64,000 nucleotides of DNA from Thermoplasmatales archaeon SW_10_69_26 (lineage in GTDB: Archaea; Thermoplasmatota; SW-10-69-26): assembly GCA_003009755.1 (NCBI GenBank), contig PXUB01000030.1, positions 36,638 to 100,637 of the forward strand, given 5' to 3'. The notes beneath the pieces were generated by a model, which saw nothing but the letters and a program-made list of their open reading frames with translations, searched no databases and had not been told where the DNA came from. Position numbers and translations under genes: made by a program. How positions within the stretch are numbered: the first letter of the stretch is position 1; every line of letters starts with the position of its first letter. Below, piece after piece: positions 1 to 7,927 of this stretch.

Positions 1-167
1 AGCCATGGTCGACCACCTGGGCGCACGGCTGGCGTGGCCGAGGGCCGGCCTGGGCCAAGCTGGGCCTGGAAAGTGAGTCACCGTGACAAGGAGATCGGGG
101 AAGCCGCAGGCGGCGGGGCCGATCCGCGGTGGGGGTCGGAGGGACCGAGGCGATCGGTGAGCCGGGC

Positions 168-575
168 TCAGAAGCCGTGCTCGGGGGCAGGCGTGGCGCC
201 GGCCGGGGCGGCGGTCTCGTGGGTCACGTTCTCCGGCTTGGAGACGTTCTCCGGTTCCCAAGCCCACAGGCGAAGGACCTCGTCGAGGCTGACCAAGCCC
301 TCCTCGAGCGTGACCAGACGGCCACCCTCCTGCTCCGTGTAAACGCCCTTCTCGGTGAAGCGCTTGGAGATCTCGCCGGTGTTGATCGTGACCTCGGCCC
401 AGCCGCGGTCGTTCATCGTCGTCTTCATCGTGACGGAAGAGAGCTTGAGCCAGCTGTCGTCGAAATCCTCGACGACGCCCTTCAGCGAACGCTCGTCGTT
501 CATCACGACGATGACGCGCTCGCCTTCGAGCTCCTCGAGCTCCTCCATCATCAAGTCCGAGCTGTCTCGGGCCAT
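168..575 (-). CDS. Small Sm-like fold protein (predicted)
   Basis: A 135-residue soluble protein. Residues about 10-50 run LEGERVIVVMNDERSLKG and then VVEDFDDSWLKL, which is the strand-loop-strand pattern of Sm/LSm-like RNA-binding barrels. The rest is an acidic tail without a recognised domain. The assignment rests on motif resemblance only. No membrane segment or signal peptide is seen. The ATG at 575 is preceded, about 28 nt upstream on the minus strand, by a TATA-like GGTTATCAG, fitting a leaderless start. It lies downstream of, and in the same direction as, the membrane protein at 649-1083, but a hairpin separates them. Confidence 0.6.
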   Translation of the reverse strand: MARDSSDLMMEELEELEGERVIVVMNDERSLKGVVEDFDDSWLKLSSVTMKTTMNDRGWAEVTINTGEISKRFTEKGVYTEQEGGRLVTLEEGLVSLDEVLRLWAWEPENVSKPENVTHETAAPAGATPAPEHGF

Positions 576-611
576 CGAACGGTCCCATCGCCGGTCCTCT
601 GATAACCGTTT

Positions 612-629
612 CCCCGGTCCTCTCCGGGG
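612..629 (-). terminator. GC-rich hairpin between two minus-strand genes
   Basis: CCCCGG at 612-617 pairs with CCGGGG at 624-629 around a 6-nt loop. It sits between the stop of the membrane protein at 649 and the TATA-like box of the Sm-like gene at about 600-608, so it could end transcription of the upstream gene. There is no long T tract, so this is an inference from position. Confidence 0.35.
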
Positions 630-648
630 TTCTCACCGGTTCTCGGGA

Positions 649-1083
649 TCAGTAGTGGCCGACGTACTCGAACAGGAACACGATCTCGCCGGACAACAGC
701 GACACCATCCACAGCCCGGCGAACGCGGCCGTCCACCGCTGGTGCTCGGCGAAGACGTTCCGGCCCTGGCGATGCCCTCGCCAGGCGAGGAAGCTGAACA
801 CCAGCAGGCCGACGAACATCGCAAGCGACAGCGCTCCGTGCCCCGCCAGCGTGGCCACCATCCAATCCGCGTGGTGGGTGCCGTGGTCGTGGGTGAACAG
901 CCGCGAGGTCATGTAGGAGATGTTGAACAGGACCTCGTAGGCGATCGCCGCGCCCAGCACGCGGCCGGCGAACTCGCCGTATTCGATCGCCCGGTGGAAG
1001 ACGTAGAACACGGCGGCCGTCACCGCCAGCTCGGTCAAGGCGGTGAACGTCGAGAACCACGGGATGGCATCCATCGCGGCCAC
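649..1083 (-). CDS. Four-helix membrane protein, unknown
   Basis: About 144 residues with four predicted transmembrane helices. The loop between helices 2 and 3 is His-rich (SRLFTHDHGTHHADWM), and a further His follows in LAGHGAL, so metal or haem binding is possible but unproven. It ends in FEYVGHY. I do not recognise the family with confidence. The start is GTG 1083 or ATG 1074; a TATA-like CCTTGAG on the minus strand (about 1101-1108) fits either. It is divergently arranged with the site-2 protease at 1195, sharing a 110-bp intergenic promoter region. Confidence 0.65.
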   Translation of the reverse strand: MAAMDAIPWFSTFTALTELAVTAAVFYVFHRAIEYGEFAGRVLGAAIAYEVLFNISYMTSRLFTHDHGTHHADWMVATLAGHGALSLAMFVGLLVFSFLAWRGHRQGRNVFAEHQRWTAAFAGLWMVSLLSGEIVFLFEYVGHY

Positions 1084-1163
1084 CCACGCGGCCCCCCCAC
1101 CTCAAGGTTGCACGACCCCCTCGACATGTCTACCTGACGGGGTGGATGGCGCTGACGCCGTTG

Positions 1164-1170
1164 CTTTAAG
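1164..1170 (+). promoter_or_regulatory. TATA-like box of the M50 protease gene
   Basis: CTTTAAG centred 28 nt before the ATG at 1195. The same spacing recurs across the window (19331, 42483, 53889, 57885), so transcription probably starts at or next to the start codon. Confidence 0.5.
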
Positions 1171-1194
1171 GGAAGCCTGTCTTGCGCCACCGCG

Positions 1195-2367
1195 ATGAAG
1201 GGCGAGTTCACGATCGGCCACGTCCGGTCGATCCCGATCAAGATCCACTGGACGCTCATCCTGTTCCTCCCGGTCCTGGCGTTCATCCTCTCCTCGCAGC
1301 TCGAGAACGTGCGCGAGTTGCCGCTCGTCGGTCTCGATCCTACCCCTCTGTTGACGCCCGAGGGCCGCATCTACGCCGGCATCGTCGTCGCCATCGGGCT
1401 CTTCGTCAGCGTCCTCTTGCACGAGCTCGGCCACGCCGTCGTCGCCATGGCCGAGGGCGTCGAGGTCCAGCAGATCACCCTGTGGATCCTCGGCGGCCTC
1501 GCGATGCTGAAAGGCATCACGAAGGACCCCAAGGCCGAGGCCAAGATCGCGCTCGCCGGCCCGGCCGTCTCGCTGGCTCTCGGCGCGATCCCCCTGACCG
1601 TGTTCGCGTTCGTCGACCCTGGCCCCTTCATCACGTTCCCCGCCCTCTACCTGGGCTACCTGAACGTCACGCTGGCCGTATTCAACATGCTGCCCGCGTT
1701 CCCGCTCGACGGCGGGCGCGTGCTGCGAGCCCTGCTCGGCTTCCGCATGAGCTTCGCCAAGGCCACCAACGTCGCCTCGACCGTCGGCAAAGGCATGGCC
1801 GTGCTCATGGGCCTGGGCGGGCTCTTCGGCGGCAGCTTCCTGCTCATCTTCGTCGCCCTGTTCGTCTACATGGCGGCCAGCCAGGAGGCCAAGGGCGTCG
1901 AGCTCTTCGACGCGCTCGAGCGCGTCGCCGTCCGCCAGATCATGGACACCGAGGTCCCGGCCGTCCGCCCCGACGCCCACGTCGACGACCTCGTGGCCAT
2001 GATGCTGCAGACCCAGGCCACCGGCTTCCCCGTCGTCGCCGACGACACCGTGCTCGGCGTCGTCACGCTCGAGGACATCCAGTCGGTCCCCGAGGCCGAG
2101 CGCTCGCTGACCCGGATCGAGGACGTCATGACCACCGACGTCGACACCGTCACGCCGGCCGAGCGCGCCTCCAACGCCATGCGCAAGATGATGGACGAGG
2201 ATCTGGGCCGGTTGCTCGTCGTCGAGAACGGGCGCCTGGCCGGCGTGCTCACCCGCCGCAGCCTCATGCAGGCCTTCGAGATCCTGCAGATCCTCCCCCA
2301 GCGGGACCCCGACCTCGAGCGCCCGATGCCCCGCGGAACCGAGACCTCTGGCCCGTTCCGTTGGTAG
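1195..2367 (+). CDS. Site-2-type membrane metalloprotease (M50) with C-terminal CBS pair
   Basis: A 390-residue intramembrane zinc protease. The zinc motif HELGH is at residues 76-80, with the third ligand in NMLPAFPLDGGR (Asp172). Several hydrophobic segments surround these motifs. Residues about 235-360 form two CBS modules (IMDTEVPAVRPDAHVDD and VMTTDVDTVTPAER), which in related archaeal and bacterial proteases bind adenine nucleotides and are thought to regulate activity. The likely role is regulated cleavage of membrane-bound substrates; the substrate is unknown. The start is supported by the TATA-like box 28 nt upstream and by the typical N-terminus (MKGEFTIGHVRSIPIKIHW). Confidence 0.93.
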   Translation: MKGEFTIGHVRSIPIKIHWTLILFLPVLAFILSSQLENVRELPLVGLDPTPLLTPEGRIYAGIVVAIGLFVSVLLHELGHAVVAMAEGVEVQQITLWILGGLAMLKGITKDPKAEAKIALAGPAVSLALGAIPLTVFAFVDPGPFITFPALYLGYLNVTLAVFNMLPAFPLDGGRVLRALLGFRMSFAKATNVASTVGKGMAVLMGLGGLFGGSFLLIFVALFVYMAASQEAKGVELFDALERVAVRQIMDTEVPAVRPDAHVDDLVAMMLQTQATGFPVVADDTVLGVVTLEDIQSVPEAERSLTRIEDVMTTDVDTVTPAERASNAMRKMMDEDLGRLLVVENGRLAGVLTRRSLMQAFEILQILPQRDPDLERPMPRGTETSGPFRW

Positions 2368-2404
2368 GGCGGCATCAACGGGTTGTGGCGCGAGGTCGAG
2401 GCCT

Positions 2405-2452
2405 TCGCCGTCGGAGGTCAGGCGTCGAGACCCCATAGAAAGACGGAGAGTC
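2405..2452 (+). ncRNA. Partial, degenerate copy of the pseudoknot element (copy C)
   Basis: The stretch AGGCGTCGAGACCCCATAG at 2420-2438 closely matches the 3' half of the element at 57840-57857 (AGGCGTCGAGGCCCCGTTG), and GTC is again present downstream. A helix equivalent to b can be drawn (GGCCTTCG with CGGAGGTC around a short loop), and CCGTC can pair with GACGG downstream. The long pyrimidine/purine helix of the other copies is missing, so this is a remnant or a diverged relative. It lies in the 229-bp gap after the M50 gene. Confidence 0.35.
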
Positions 2453-2568
2453 GAACCTTTCAACGAAGGCGTCCGAACGTTGAAGGAGGCGTCGCGAGCC
2501 CGCGCCAGCCCGGGGTGGCCAACGGATGGCCAAGGCAGCGGGCAAGACGTGTTCGTGAACGCTTGATG

Positions 2569-2592
2569 ACAACCCTGCAGGGAGGGGGTTGT
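2569..2592 (+). promoter_or_regulatory. Hairpin presenting the ribosome-binding site
   Basis: ACAACCC (2569-2575) pairs with GGGTTGT (2586-2592), placing the Shine-Dalgarno-like GGAGG (2581-2585) in the 10-nt loop, 12 nt before the ATG at 2597. An alternative fold, the palindrome CCCTGCAGGG (2573-2582), is mutually exclusive with the first stem. This could tune translation of the secreted protein; no ligand or regulator is implied. Confidence 0.4.
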
Positions 2593-2596
2593 TGCG

Positions 2597-3077
2597 ATGA
2601 AGCTGATCCCCTCGATCCCGCTGACGATCCTCGTGGTCGTCGGGGGGAGCGCTGACCGCGGGCCTGGCGGCCGAAGCCAGCTCGCTCGACCAGCGCATCG
2701 AGGGCTTCGTCCCCGTCGACGACACCACCCTCCCCGAGGCCACGCAGGCCACCGGCCAAGCCGCCAACGGGACGATCGAGACCGTGGACCTGGCGATCGA
2801 GCCCGCCGGCCCCGGCACCGTGGACCTCGCCCAGCTTTCCACCGCCGGCGACGCCCACGCGGAGACGCTGGAGCCCCTCCGCGACGAGGACGGCTCGCTG
2901 GCGGAGGACCGTCTCACCGAGAGCGACCTCGCCCGCCTCACCGTCCACCTCGGCTCACCGATGCCGGGCGGCGAGGAGCGCACGATCGTCCTCGACCTCG
3001 GGTCGTCGACGGCCGAGATCACGGTCGGGGCGCCGAGGGCGATCGAGGACGGCTACACGCAGATGAGCATCGAGTGA
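2597..3077 (+). pseudogene. Small secreted protein, frameshifted at a G run
   Basis: The ATG at 2597 opens a signal-peptide-like sequence (MKLIPSIPLTILVVVGG) in one frame. The remainder (ALTAGLAAEASSLDQ onward, to the stop at 3077) is in a different frame. The switch falls in a run of six G at 2642-2647; removing one G joins both parts into a secreted protein of about 159 residues ending in GYTQMSIE. The mature part is acidic, with no recognised domain. This may be a true frameshift, phase variation at the homopolymer, or a sequencing error. I favour error or recent mutation, because the downstream frame keeps normal codon use. Confidence 0.6.
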
Positions 3078-3083
3078 GCGCGC

Positions 3084-4436
3084 TCAGGGCGACGGCGCGA
3101 ACCCCTCGACCGAGCCGTCCCCCGCCAACGGCGCCCCGTCGATCTGGCGCGCGTACTGCGTCACCGTGTCCTCCCCGTCGGCCGGGAGCGAGGGCCAGGC
3201 GGCGTGGACGGCGCCGTCCGGTCCGATCGCCAGCTCGTTGACCTCCCGCAGCGAGTAGTCGCCCTCGTCGATCGGTTCGTCGTTGAGCTGGTGCACGGTG
3301 ACACTGGGGTCCGAGGAGAGGCCATTTGTGATCGTCGCCAGCTCGTAGTCCCACCGTTGGGGATCCCCTTCGGTCGAGGCCTCCCGCCACGACACCGCGA
3401 GCTCACCGGCGTCGCCCGCGACGACCCACGGGATGATCTGCTCCTCGCCCGGATCGGGATCGACGACTTCGGGGGTGGTCCACGTCCGGCCGCCGTCCCC
3501 GCTGGTCGAGAGCACGATGCGATCGTCGAGCGTCGTGACCAGGTACAGGTTCCCCGCGTTGTCGTCGGCGATCACGGGGAAGACCGTCGTCTGCTCGTCG
3601 ATCCCCGGGATGGAGGTGTGCTCCCAGGTGTCGCCCTCGTCCGGGGTGACCGACACGGCCACGCCCTGGCCTCCCGACGAGGTGCTGTAGGGGATCGCGA
3701 TCTCGTCGCGGGCCTCGTTGACCACGAGCGGTCCCGAGGGGGAGATGAGGTTGCGTTCCTCGGTCCCGATCGGTCGCTCGACGGAGAAGGTCTCGCCGCC
3801 GTCCTCGCTCTTCGCGAGCACGAGGTTGCTGTCGGTGTTGGCCACCTCGCGGACGGCGCCGGTCGACAGCGACTGGGCGCTCACGTAGATCGCGCCCGTG
3901 TCGGCGTGCGTGTCGATCCACTGACGGTCGATCCCGGGGAAGGTGAAGATCGCCGGCGTCGAGGTCGGCCACGTCTCGCCGTGGTCCCCGCTGGCGACGA
4001 AGCCCGCGTTGCCCGCCCACAGGTCCGTCATGTACACCTCGTCGGCCGAACCAAGGGCGAGGTCGACGTCCCCGCCGCCGAAGCTGGCCCCATAGAGACC
4101 GCTCGGCAACGGATCGATCAGCTCGAAGCTCTGGCCACCGTCGAGGGAACCGAAGATCTGCGAGGCTCCGGTCGTGTCCTCCTGGCCATCGCTGACCGAG
4201 CCGGTGACACCGGGGATGCCGGCCACGTACACGCGACCCTCGCTGTCCACCTCGACCGCGGGCTCGGTCAGATCCCGCTCGTCGTCCACGACGATCGGAT
4301 CGCTGAACACGGGATCTTGCCGCTCCTCGGTCGTCTGCCCTTCCAGCTCCCGGGCCGGGTCTTCGGCCGCGAGGCCCGCCACGCAACCGGCGGAGACCAT
4401 CGCCAAGGCTACGAACGCCACGCCTCCCAAGCGCAT
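3084..4436 (-). CDS. Secreted lipoprotein with sialidase-like BNR/Asp-box repeats
   Basis: A 450-residue protein with an N-terminal signal and lipobox-like VSAGC (Cys18), so probably lipid-anchored outside the cell. At least five Asp-box motifs of the S-x-D-x-G-x-T-[WF] type are visible (SLDGGQSF, SGDHGETW, SEDGGETF, TPDEGDTW, SGDGGRTW). This pattern builds six- or seven-bladed beta-propellers of the sialidase/Vps10/photosynthesis-stability-factor superfamily. No catalytic sialidase residues were assigned, so the fold is supported but not an enzymatic activity. It converges with the frameshifted secreted gene upstream at 3077. Confidence 0.8.
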   Translation of the reverse strand: MRLGGVAFVALAMVSAGCVAGLAAEDPARELEGQTTEERQDPVFSDPIVVDDERDLTEPAVEVDSEGRVYVAGIPGVTGSVSDGQEDTTGASQIFGSLDGGQSFELIDPLPSGLYGASFGGGDVDLALGSADEVYMTDLWAGNAGFVASGDHGETWPTSTPAIFTFPGIDRQWIDTHADTGAIYVSAQSLSTGAVREVANTDSNLVLAKSEDGGETFSVERPIGTEERNLISPSGPLVVNEARDEIAIPYSTSSGGQGVAVSVTPDEGDTWEHTSIPGIDEQTTVFPVIADDNAGNLYLVTTLDDRIVLSTSGDGGRTWTTPEVVDPDPGEEQIIPWVVAGDAGELAVSWREASTEGDPQRWDYELATITNGLSSDPSVTVHQLNDEPIDEGDYSLREVNELAIGPDGAVHAAWPSLPADGEDTVTQYARQIDGAPLAGDGSVEGFAPSP

Positions 4437-4550
4437 ACCGACCGACCACTCCTCGAACGCAAAAGAGTTGCCTCTGCGGGGGTGGGCGGGTGACGGATCC
4501 CGGGACCGGCCGCACTCGCTGGAGCGTCCACCTTGGACCCACAGCGCGCG

Positions 4551-5315
4551 TCAGGCCTCCATGCGGTTGAAGCTCCAGCCCCCGACGAGCGTGGCCAGCG
4601 CCGTGTAGCCGGCGAGCACGCCGAAGCTGGTGAGGTAGCTGAAGGCCTGCTGGCCGCCGACGAGCAGCGACCGCAGCGCGTCCACGCTGTAGGTCAGCGG
4701 GTTCACGTGCGTGAACCAGGTCAGCCACGTCGGCAGGTCGACGACCGGGAACAGGGCCCCCGAGAGGAAGAACATCGGGAACGCGATGAACGTGCTCGTG
4801 ATGCGGAACCCCTCGAAGCTCTCGTAGAAGCTGCCCAGCGCCAGCCCGAAGCTCGTGTACAGCACGGCGGTCAACAGGATGACGGCGACGGCGGGCACGA
4901 CGTTCAGCCAGAGGATGTCGACGAAGAACGTCGAGATGATCAACAGCAACGTCCCCTCGACGACGGCCTGCGTGGCGCCGCCGACGACCTTCCCCAAGAA
5001 CACGATCGAGCGCGGCACCGGCGTGACGAGCACCGCCTTGAGGACGTCCATCTTGCGGTCCCAGACGATGTAGACGCCGTAGAAGATCGTCGTGAACATC
5101 AGGGCCTGGGCCACGATGCCCGGCACGATGAAGTCCAGATAGTTCAGCCCCGAGCCCAGGTCCGGCTTGAGGCCCCGCTCGATGCCGATGCCGACGATCG
5201 CGATCCACATGAACGGGGACACGATCGAGGCGACGAGGCGGGACCGTTCGCGGACGTACTGGGTCGCCTCGCGCCGCCACATGCCGACCAGGGGTCGCAG
5301 GTAGGGGATCTTCAC
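4551..5315 (-). CDS. ABC-2 type transporter permease
   Basis: A 254-residue integral membrane protein with six predicted helices and the ABC-2 signature region (FLSGALFPVVDLPTWLTW and then VNPLTY), typical of DrrB/NodJ-like exporter subunits. It starts 4 nt after the stop of the ATPase gene, so the pair forms an operon and a complete export complex (two ATPases, two permeases). The substrate is unknown; relatives export antibiotics, lipids or polysaccharide. Confidence 0.9.
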   Translation of the reverse strand: MKIPYLRPLVGMWRREATQYVRERSRLVASIVSPFMWIAIVGIGIERGLKPDLGSGLNYLDFIVPGIVAQALMFTTIFYGVYIVWDRKMDVLKAVLVTPVPRSIVFLGKVVGGATQAVVEGTLLLIISTFFVDILWLNVVPAVAVILLTAVLYTSFGLALGSFYESFEGFRITSTFIAFPMFFLSGALFPVVDLPTWLTWFTHVNPLTYSVDALRSLLVGGQQAFSYLTSFGVLAGYTALATLVGGWSFNRMEA

Positions 5316-5319
5316 GCGA

Positions 5320-6303
5320 TCACTCCGCGCGCTTCATGCGCTGGTAGTCCTCGGTCCATCCGTCCCCCTCGGCCTCGCCCTGCCGCAGGTGCCGGCCCGT
5401 CAGCGACAGGAACACGTCCTGCAGCGTGGGCGTGGTCACCTCCAGGTGGTCGACCTCGTCCAGCGTGCGCAAGAACGCGGGCAGCTGGGCGACCTCGCCG
5501 GCCAGCTGCACGACGAAGGTCCCCTCGCCCTCGGCCTGCACGTCCTCGACGCCGGGCGCCTGAGCCAGCTCGTCCTCGCTCGTGCCGAGGGCCCTCAGGT
5601 GGACCACGGTGCCGCCCAGCTCTCGCTTGAGCGCCTCCGGGTCGTCCAGGGCCTGGATCTGGCCCTGGTCGATGACGGCGACCCGGTCGCACAGCGCATC
5701 GGCCTCGTCCATGTAGTGGGTCGTCATCAGCACGGTCGTCCCCTCCTCGCGCAGGGATCGGATGTACGCCCACAGCCGCTCGCGCGTCTGCGGATCCAGG
5801 CCCAGCGTCGGCTCGTCGAGGAACAGGACCTCGGGATCGTGCAACAGCCCGCGGGCGATCTCCAACCGACGCTTCATGCCGCCGCTGTACTGCTTGACCG
5901 GATCGTCGCCGCGGCCGGCCAGGTCCATCAGGTCCAGCAGCTCGTCGATGCGCTCGCGCGTCTGGCGACGGGAGACGTCGTAGAGCGCGGCGGACAGCTC
6001 GAGGTTCTCCCGCCCCGTGAGCAGGTTGTCGAGCGAGGGCTCCTGGAACACGAGCCCGATGCGCTCCCGGACACCCCGGGGGTCCTCGCCCACGTCGACG
6101 CCGGCGACCTCGGCCCGGCCGCTGGTCGCCTCCGTCAGGGTCGACAGGATCCGGATCAACGACGTCTTGCCGGCTCCGTTGGGGCCCAGCAGACCGAACA
6201 CCTCGCCCTCGTCGACCGAGAACGAGACCCCGTCCACGGCGACCACGCCCTCCGGCGGGTCACCGTACACCTTACGAGCGTCGTCGACGCGGACCGCAGG
6301 CAC
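5320..6303 (-). CDS. ABC transporter ATP-binding protein (DrrA/CcmA type)
   Basis: A 327-residue ATPase. Walker A GPNGAGKTS is near residues 40-48, the signature is YSGGMKRRLEIARG and Walker B is VLFLDEP. A C-terminal extension of about 80 residues, typical of daunorubicin-resistance-type exporters, follows. I start it at GTG 6303 (MPAVRVDDARKVYG) because this matches the family N-terminus and a TATA-like CTTGAAG lies about 30 nt upstream; an in-frame extension to 6378 looks spurious. It is the first gene of an operon with the permease at 4551-5315. Confidence 0.9.
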   Translation of the reverse strand: MPAVRVDDARKVYGDPPEGVVAVDGVSFSVDEGEVFGLLGPNGAGKTSLIRILSTLTEATSGRAEVAGVDVGEDPRGVRERIGLVFQEPSLDNLLTGRENLELSAALYDVSRRQTRERIDELLDLMDLAGRGDDPVKQYSGGMKRRLEIARGLLHDPEVLFLDEPTLGLDPQTRERLWAYIRSLREEGTTVLMTTHYMDEADALCDRVAVIDQGQIQALDDPEALKRELGGTVVHLRALGTSEDELAQAPGVEDVQAEGEGTFVVQLAGEVAQLPAFLRTLDEVDHLEVTTPTLQDVFLSLTGRHLRQGEAEGDGWTEDYQRMKRAE

Positions 6304-6409
6304 GCTTGCGACAAGCCGCGTCGGCCTCTTCAAGCCGCGGGCTGCCGAGGATGCCACCGCCCTCGCTGGAACCCGCAACGTTCAAGGCCCTGCCGGCGGC
6401 CTCGCCACC

Positions 6410-6880
6410 GTGGACGCCCGAGCCGCCCTGCAGCCCGTCGTGTGGCTGTCCTCGTGGGAGTGGCTGGGGCCGGCGACCGCGGGCGCGGCCCTCGCGGGCC
6501 TGCTCGGCTACCTCGGTCTCGCCGGCTCGGCCCCCGGCCTAGCCCTGCTCGTGGCGACCGTGTCGTGGTTGGCCGCCATGCTGGGCCTCGTGTTGCTTGT
6601 CTCGCCGGCCGAGCGCAAGATCACCTTCGAACGGCAGCTCGAGGTCGTCGGCGCCCGCGTCCTCGCTGCGGTCTTGATCTACTTCGGAGTCGGCTTCCTC
6701 GCGCTCTACGGTCTCAACGCGCTGGCGCCCGAGCAAGCCCGCGTGCCGATCGCCTGGGAAGGCCCCCTCCTGCAACCCTGGGAGAACCCGTTCTTCCGAC
6801 GGGTCACGTTCTGGCCTTTCTACGCGCTGGTGCTCCTCGGCTGCCAGGATCTGGTGCCGACGCCGCCCGGGGCGTGCTGA
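6410..6880 (+). CDS. Four-helix membrane protein, unknown
   Basis: A 156-residue hydrophobic protein with about four transmembrane segments and a short charged segment between helices 2 and 3 (SPAERKITFERQLE). The last helix ends near LLGCQDLVPTPPGAC. I do not recognise the family. GTG 6410 is chosen because a TATA-like GTTCAAG lies about 28 nt upstream and because the in-frame sequence before it is non-protein-like. It is divergent from the ABC exporter genes. Confidence 0.6.
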   Translation: MDARAALQPVVWLSSWEWLGPATAGAALAGLLGYLGLAGSAPGLALLVATVSWLAAMLGLVLLVSPAERKITFERQLEVVGARVLAAVLIYFGVGFLALYGLNALAPEQARVPIAWEGPLLQPWENPFFRRVTFWPFYALVLLGCQDLVPTPPGAC

Positions 6881-6900
6881 GCACGCAGACCCCCTCAGAC

Positions 6901-6950
6901 GGCACAGAGACCAACCACAGAGGATAGCCTCCACAGAGAACACACGAGGA
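6901..6950 (+). repeat. CACAGAG-rich degenerate repeat
   Basis: Several CACAGAG words (GGCACAGAG, CCACAGAGG, CCACAGAGA) sit in the gap after the membrane protein gene. The same word appears around the GxxExxY gene at 43.5-44.1 kb and, on the other strand, at 51.2 kb. No function is evident. Confidence 0.4.
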
Positions 6951-7054
6951 CGCCCGGCGTGGAGAGGAGGGGAGTTGGGGATCGAGACGCCGCACAGGAC
7001 CGGACCAACTCGCGGGGGCGCGCCTCGCGTCGACCGCCCCGAGGCCGCCTGGGG

Positions 7055-7489
7055 CTACGTCGCGCGGGCGAGGAGGATCGATCCGGCAAGGGCGGCGGCG
7101 CCGAAGCCGACGGCGATCCAGGGGATCTCGCCCTTCGCGACGGTGACCTCACCGGTCGCGTTCACCGTCGTCGTCTCGTTGCCCTCGCCGCTGGTGACGG
7201 ACAGCTCGACGTCGTAGGTGCCTGGCTCGGCGAAGTCGTGCTCGACGGGGCTGCCGGTCGCCGTCGTCCCGTTGGGGCCAAGCGTCCAAGTGATCTCTGT
7301 CACGTTGCCGGTCAGCGCCTCCTCCCCCTCGGCCTCGAAGTAGCATCGAAGCTGCTGGCAGGTCGAGGAGAACGACAGCTCCTCGTCCTCTTGGGCGAGG
7401 ACCGTCCCGGCCGACCCCAGCAGGGCCGAGCCGGCCAGCAGGGCGACGACGAGCCCGAGCTTCGCGGCGGAACGCATCGCAGCCCGCAC
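7055..7489 (-). CDS. Small membrane-anchored PKD-domain surface protein
   Basis: A 144-residue protein with a signal peptide (to about residue 32, ending TVLAQ), one PKD-like beta-sandwich (EITWTLGPNGTTATGSPVEH, then FAEPGTYDVELSVTS) and a C-terminal hydrophobic helix ending in RAT. The tail begins EIPWIAVGFG and resembles those of other surface proteins in this window. The start is ATG 7489 or ATG 7477. It is probably displayed on the cell surface; no partner is evident. Confidence 0.75.
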   Translation of the reverse strand: MRAAMRSAAKLGLVVALLAGSALLGSAGTVLAQEDEELSFSSTCQQLRCYFEAEGEEALTGNVTEITWTLGPNGTTATGSPVEHDFAEPGTYDVELSVTSGEGNETTTVNATGEVTVAKGEIPWIAVGFGAAALAGSILLARAT

Positions 7490-7564
7490 GACCCTCCCCT
7501 TCCTAAACCCCCCGGACCCGCGTCGGGCTCAACGCTATAGGAGCCGGCCGCCTCTCGGCTCCCT

Positions 7565-7927
7565 GTGATCCACTGGATCGCGGTCGGGGTCGCCGTGCTG
7601 GCGACGATCCTGGGCCTGAGCCTGTGGCTCAACCGCAAGAAATCCACCGCCCACCTGTCGATCCGGTTGGCCGAGGCCTATCGCCAGGCCGGCGACTTCG
7701 AGACGGCTCGCGAGCTCTACGAGATCGCGCCCGATCTGGATCAAAACGTTGACCAGGCGCGTGAGGGCCAGCGCCGAGCCCGGGAGGAGGTGCGCCGACC
7801 GGTGCTCTCCGAGGCGCTGGTCGCCGCCGCTCGGCGGCGGTTGACCCAGGAGCGGGAGGAGGTGCAGGCCCACCTCGAGCGGGAGGGCATCGAGGTCGAC
7901 CTGCCGCCGCTCCAGCGGCGCGGCTAG
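7565..7927 (+). CDS. Membrane-anchored small protein with TPR-like segment
   Basis: 120 residues: an N-terminal helix (IHWIAVGVAVLATILGLSLW), then LSIRLAEAYRQAGDFETARE, which looks like one tetratricopeptide-type helix pair, then a charged helical tail. The start is GTG 7565; a TATA-like CGCTATAGG lies about 25-28 nt upstream. It ends 4 nt into the convergent subtilase gene. I cannot assign a function. Confidence 0.6.
   Translation: MIHWIAVGVAVLATILGLSLWLNRKKSTAHLSIRLAEAYRQAGDFETARELYEIAPDLDQNVDQAREGQRRAREEVRRPVLSEALVAAARRRLTQEREEVQAHLEREGIEVDLPPLQRRG

Noticed and set aside
34..342. Short plus-strand frames at the window start
   Set aside because: They overlap the Sm-like gene in antisense and have low-complexity Ser/Arg/Gly composition. 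No promoter or start signal.
2563..2610. C/D-box small RNA (TGATGA near 2564 and CTGA near 2602)
   Set aside because: The boxes fall on the ribosome-binding region and first codons of the secreted protein, and the spacing does not fit a C-D'-C'-D arrangement.
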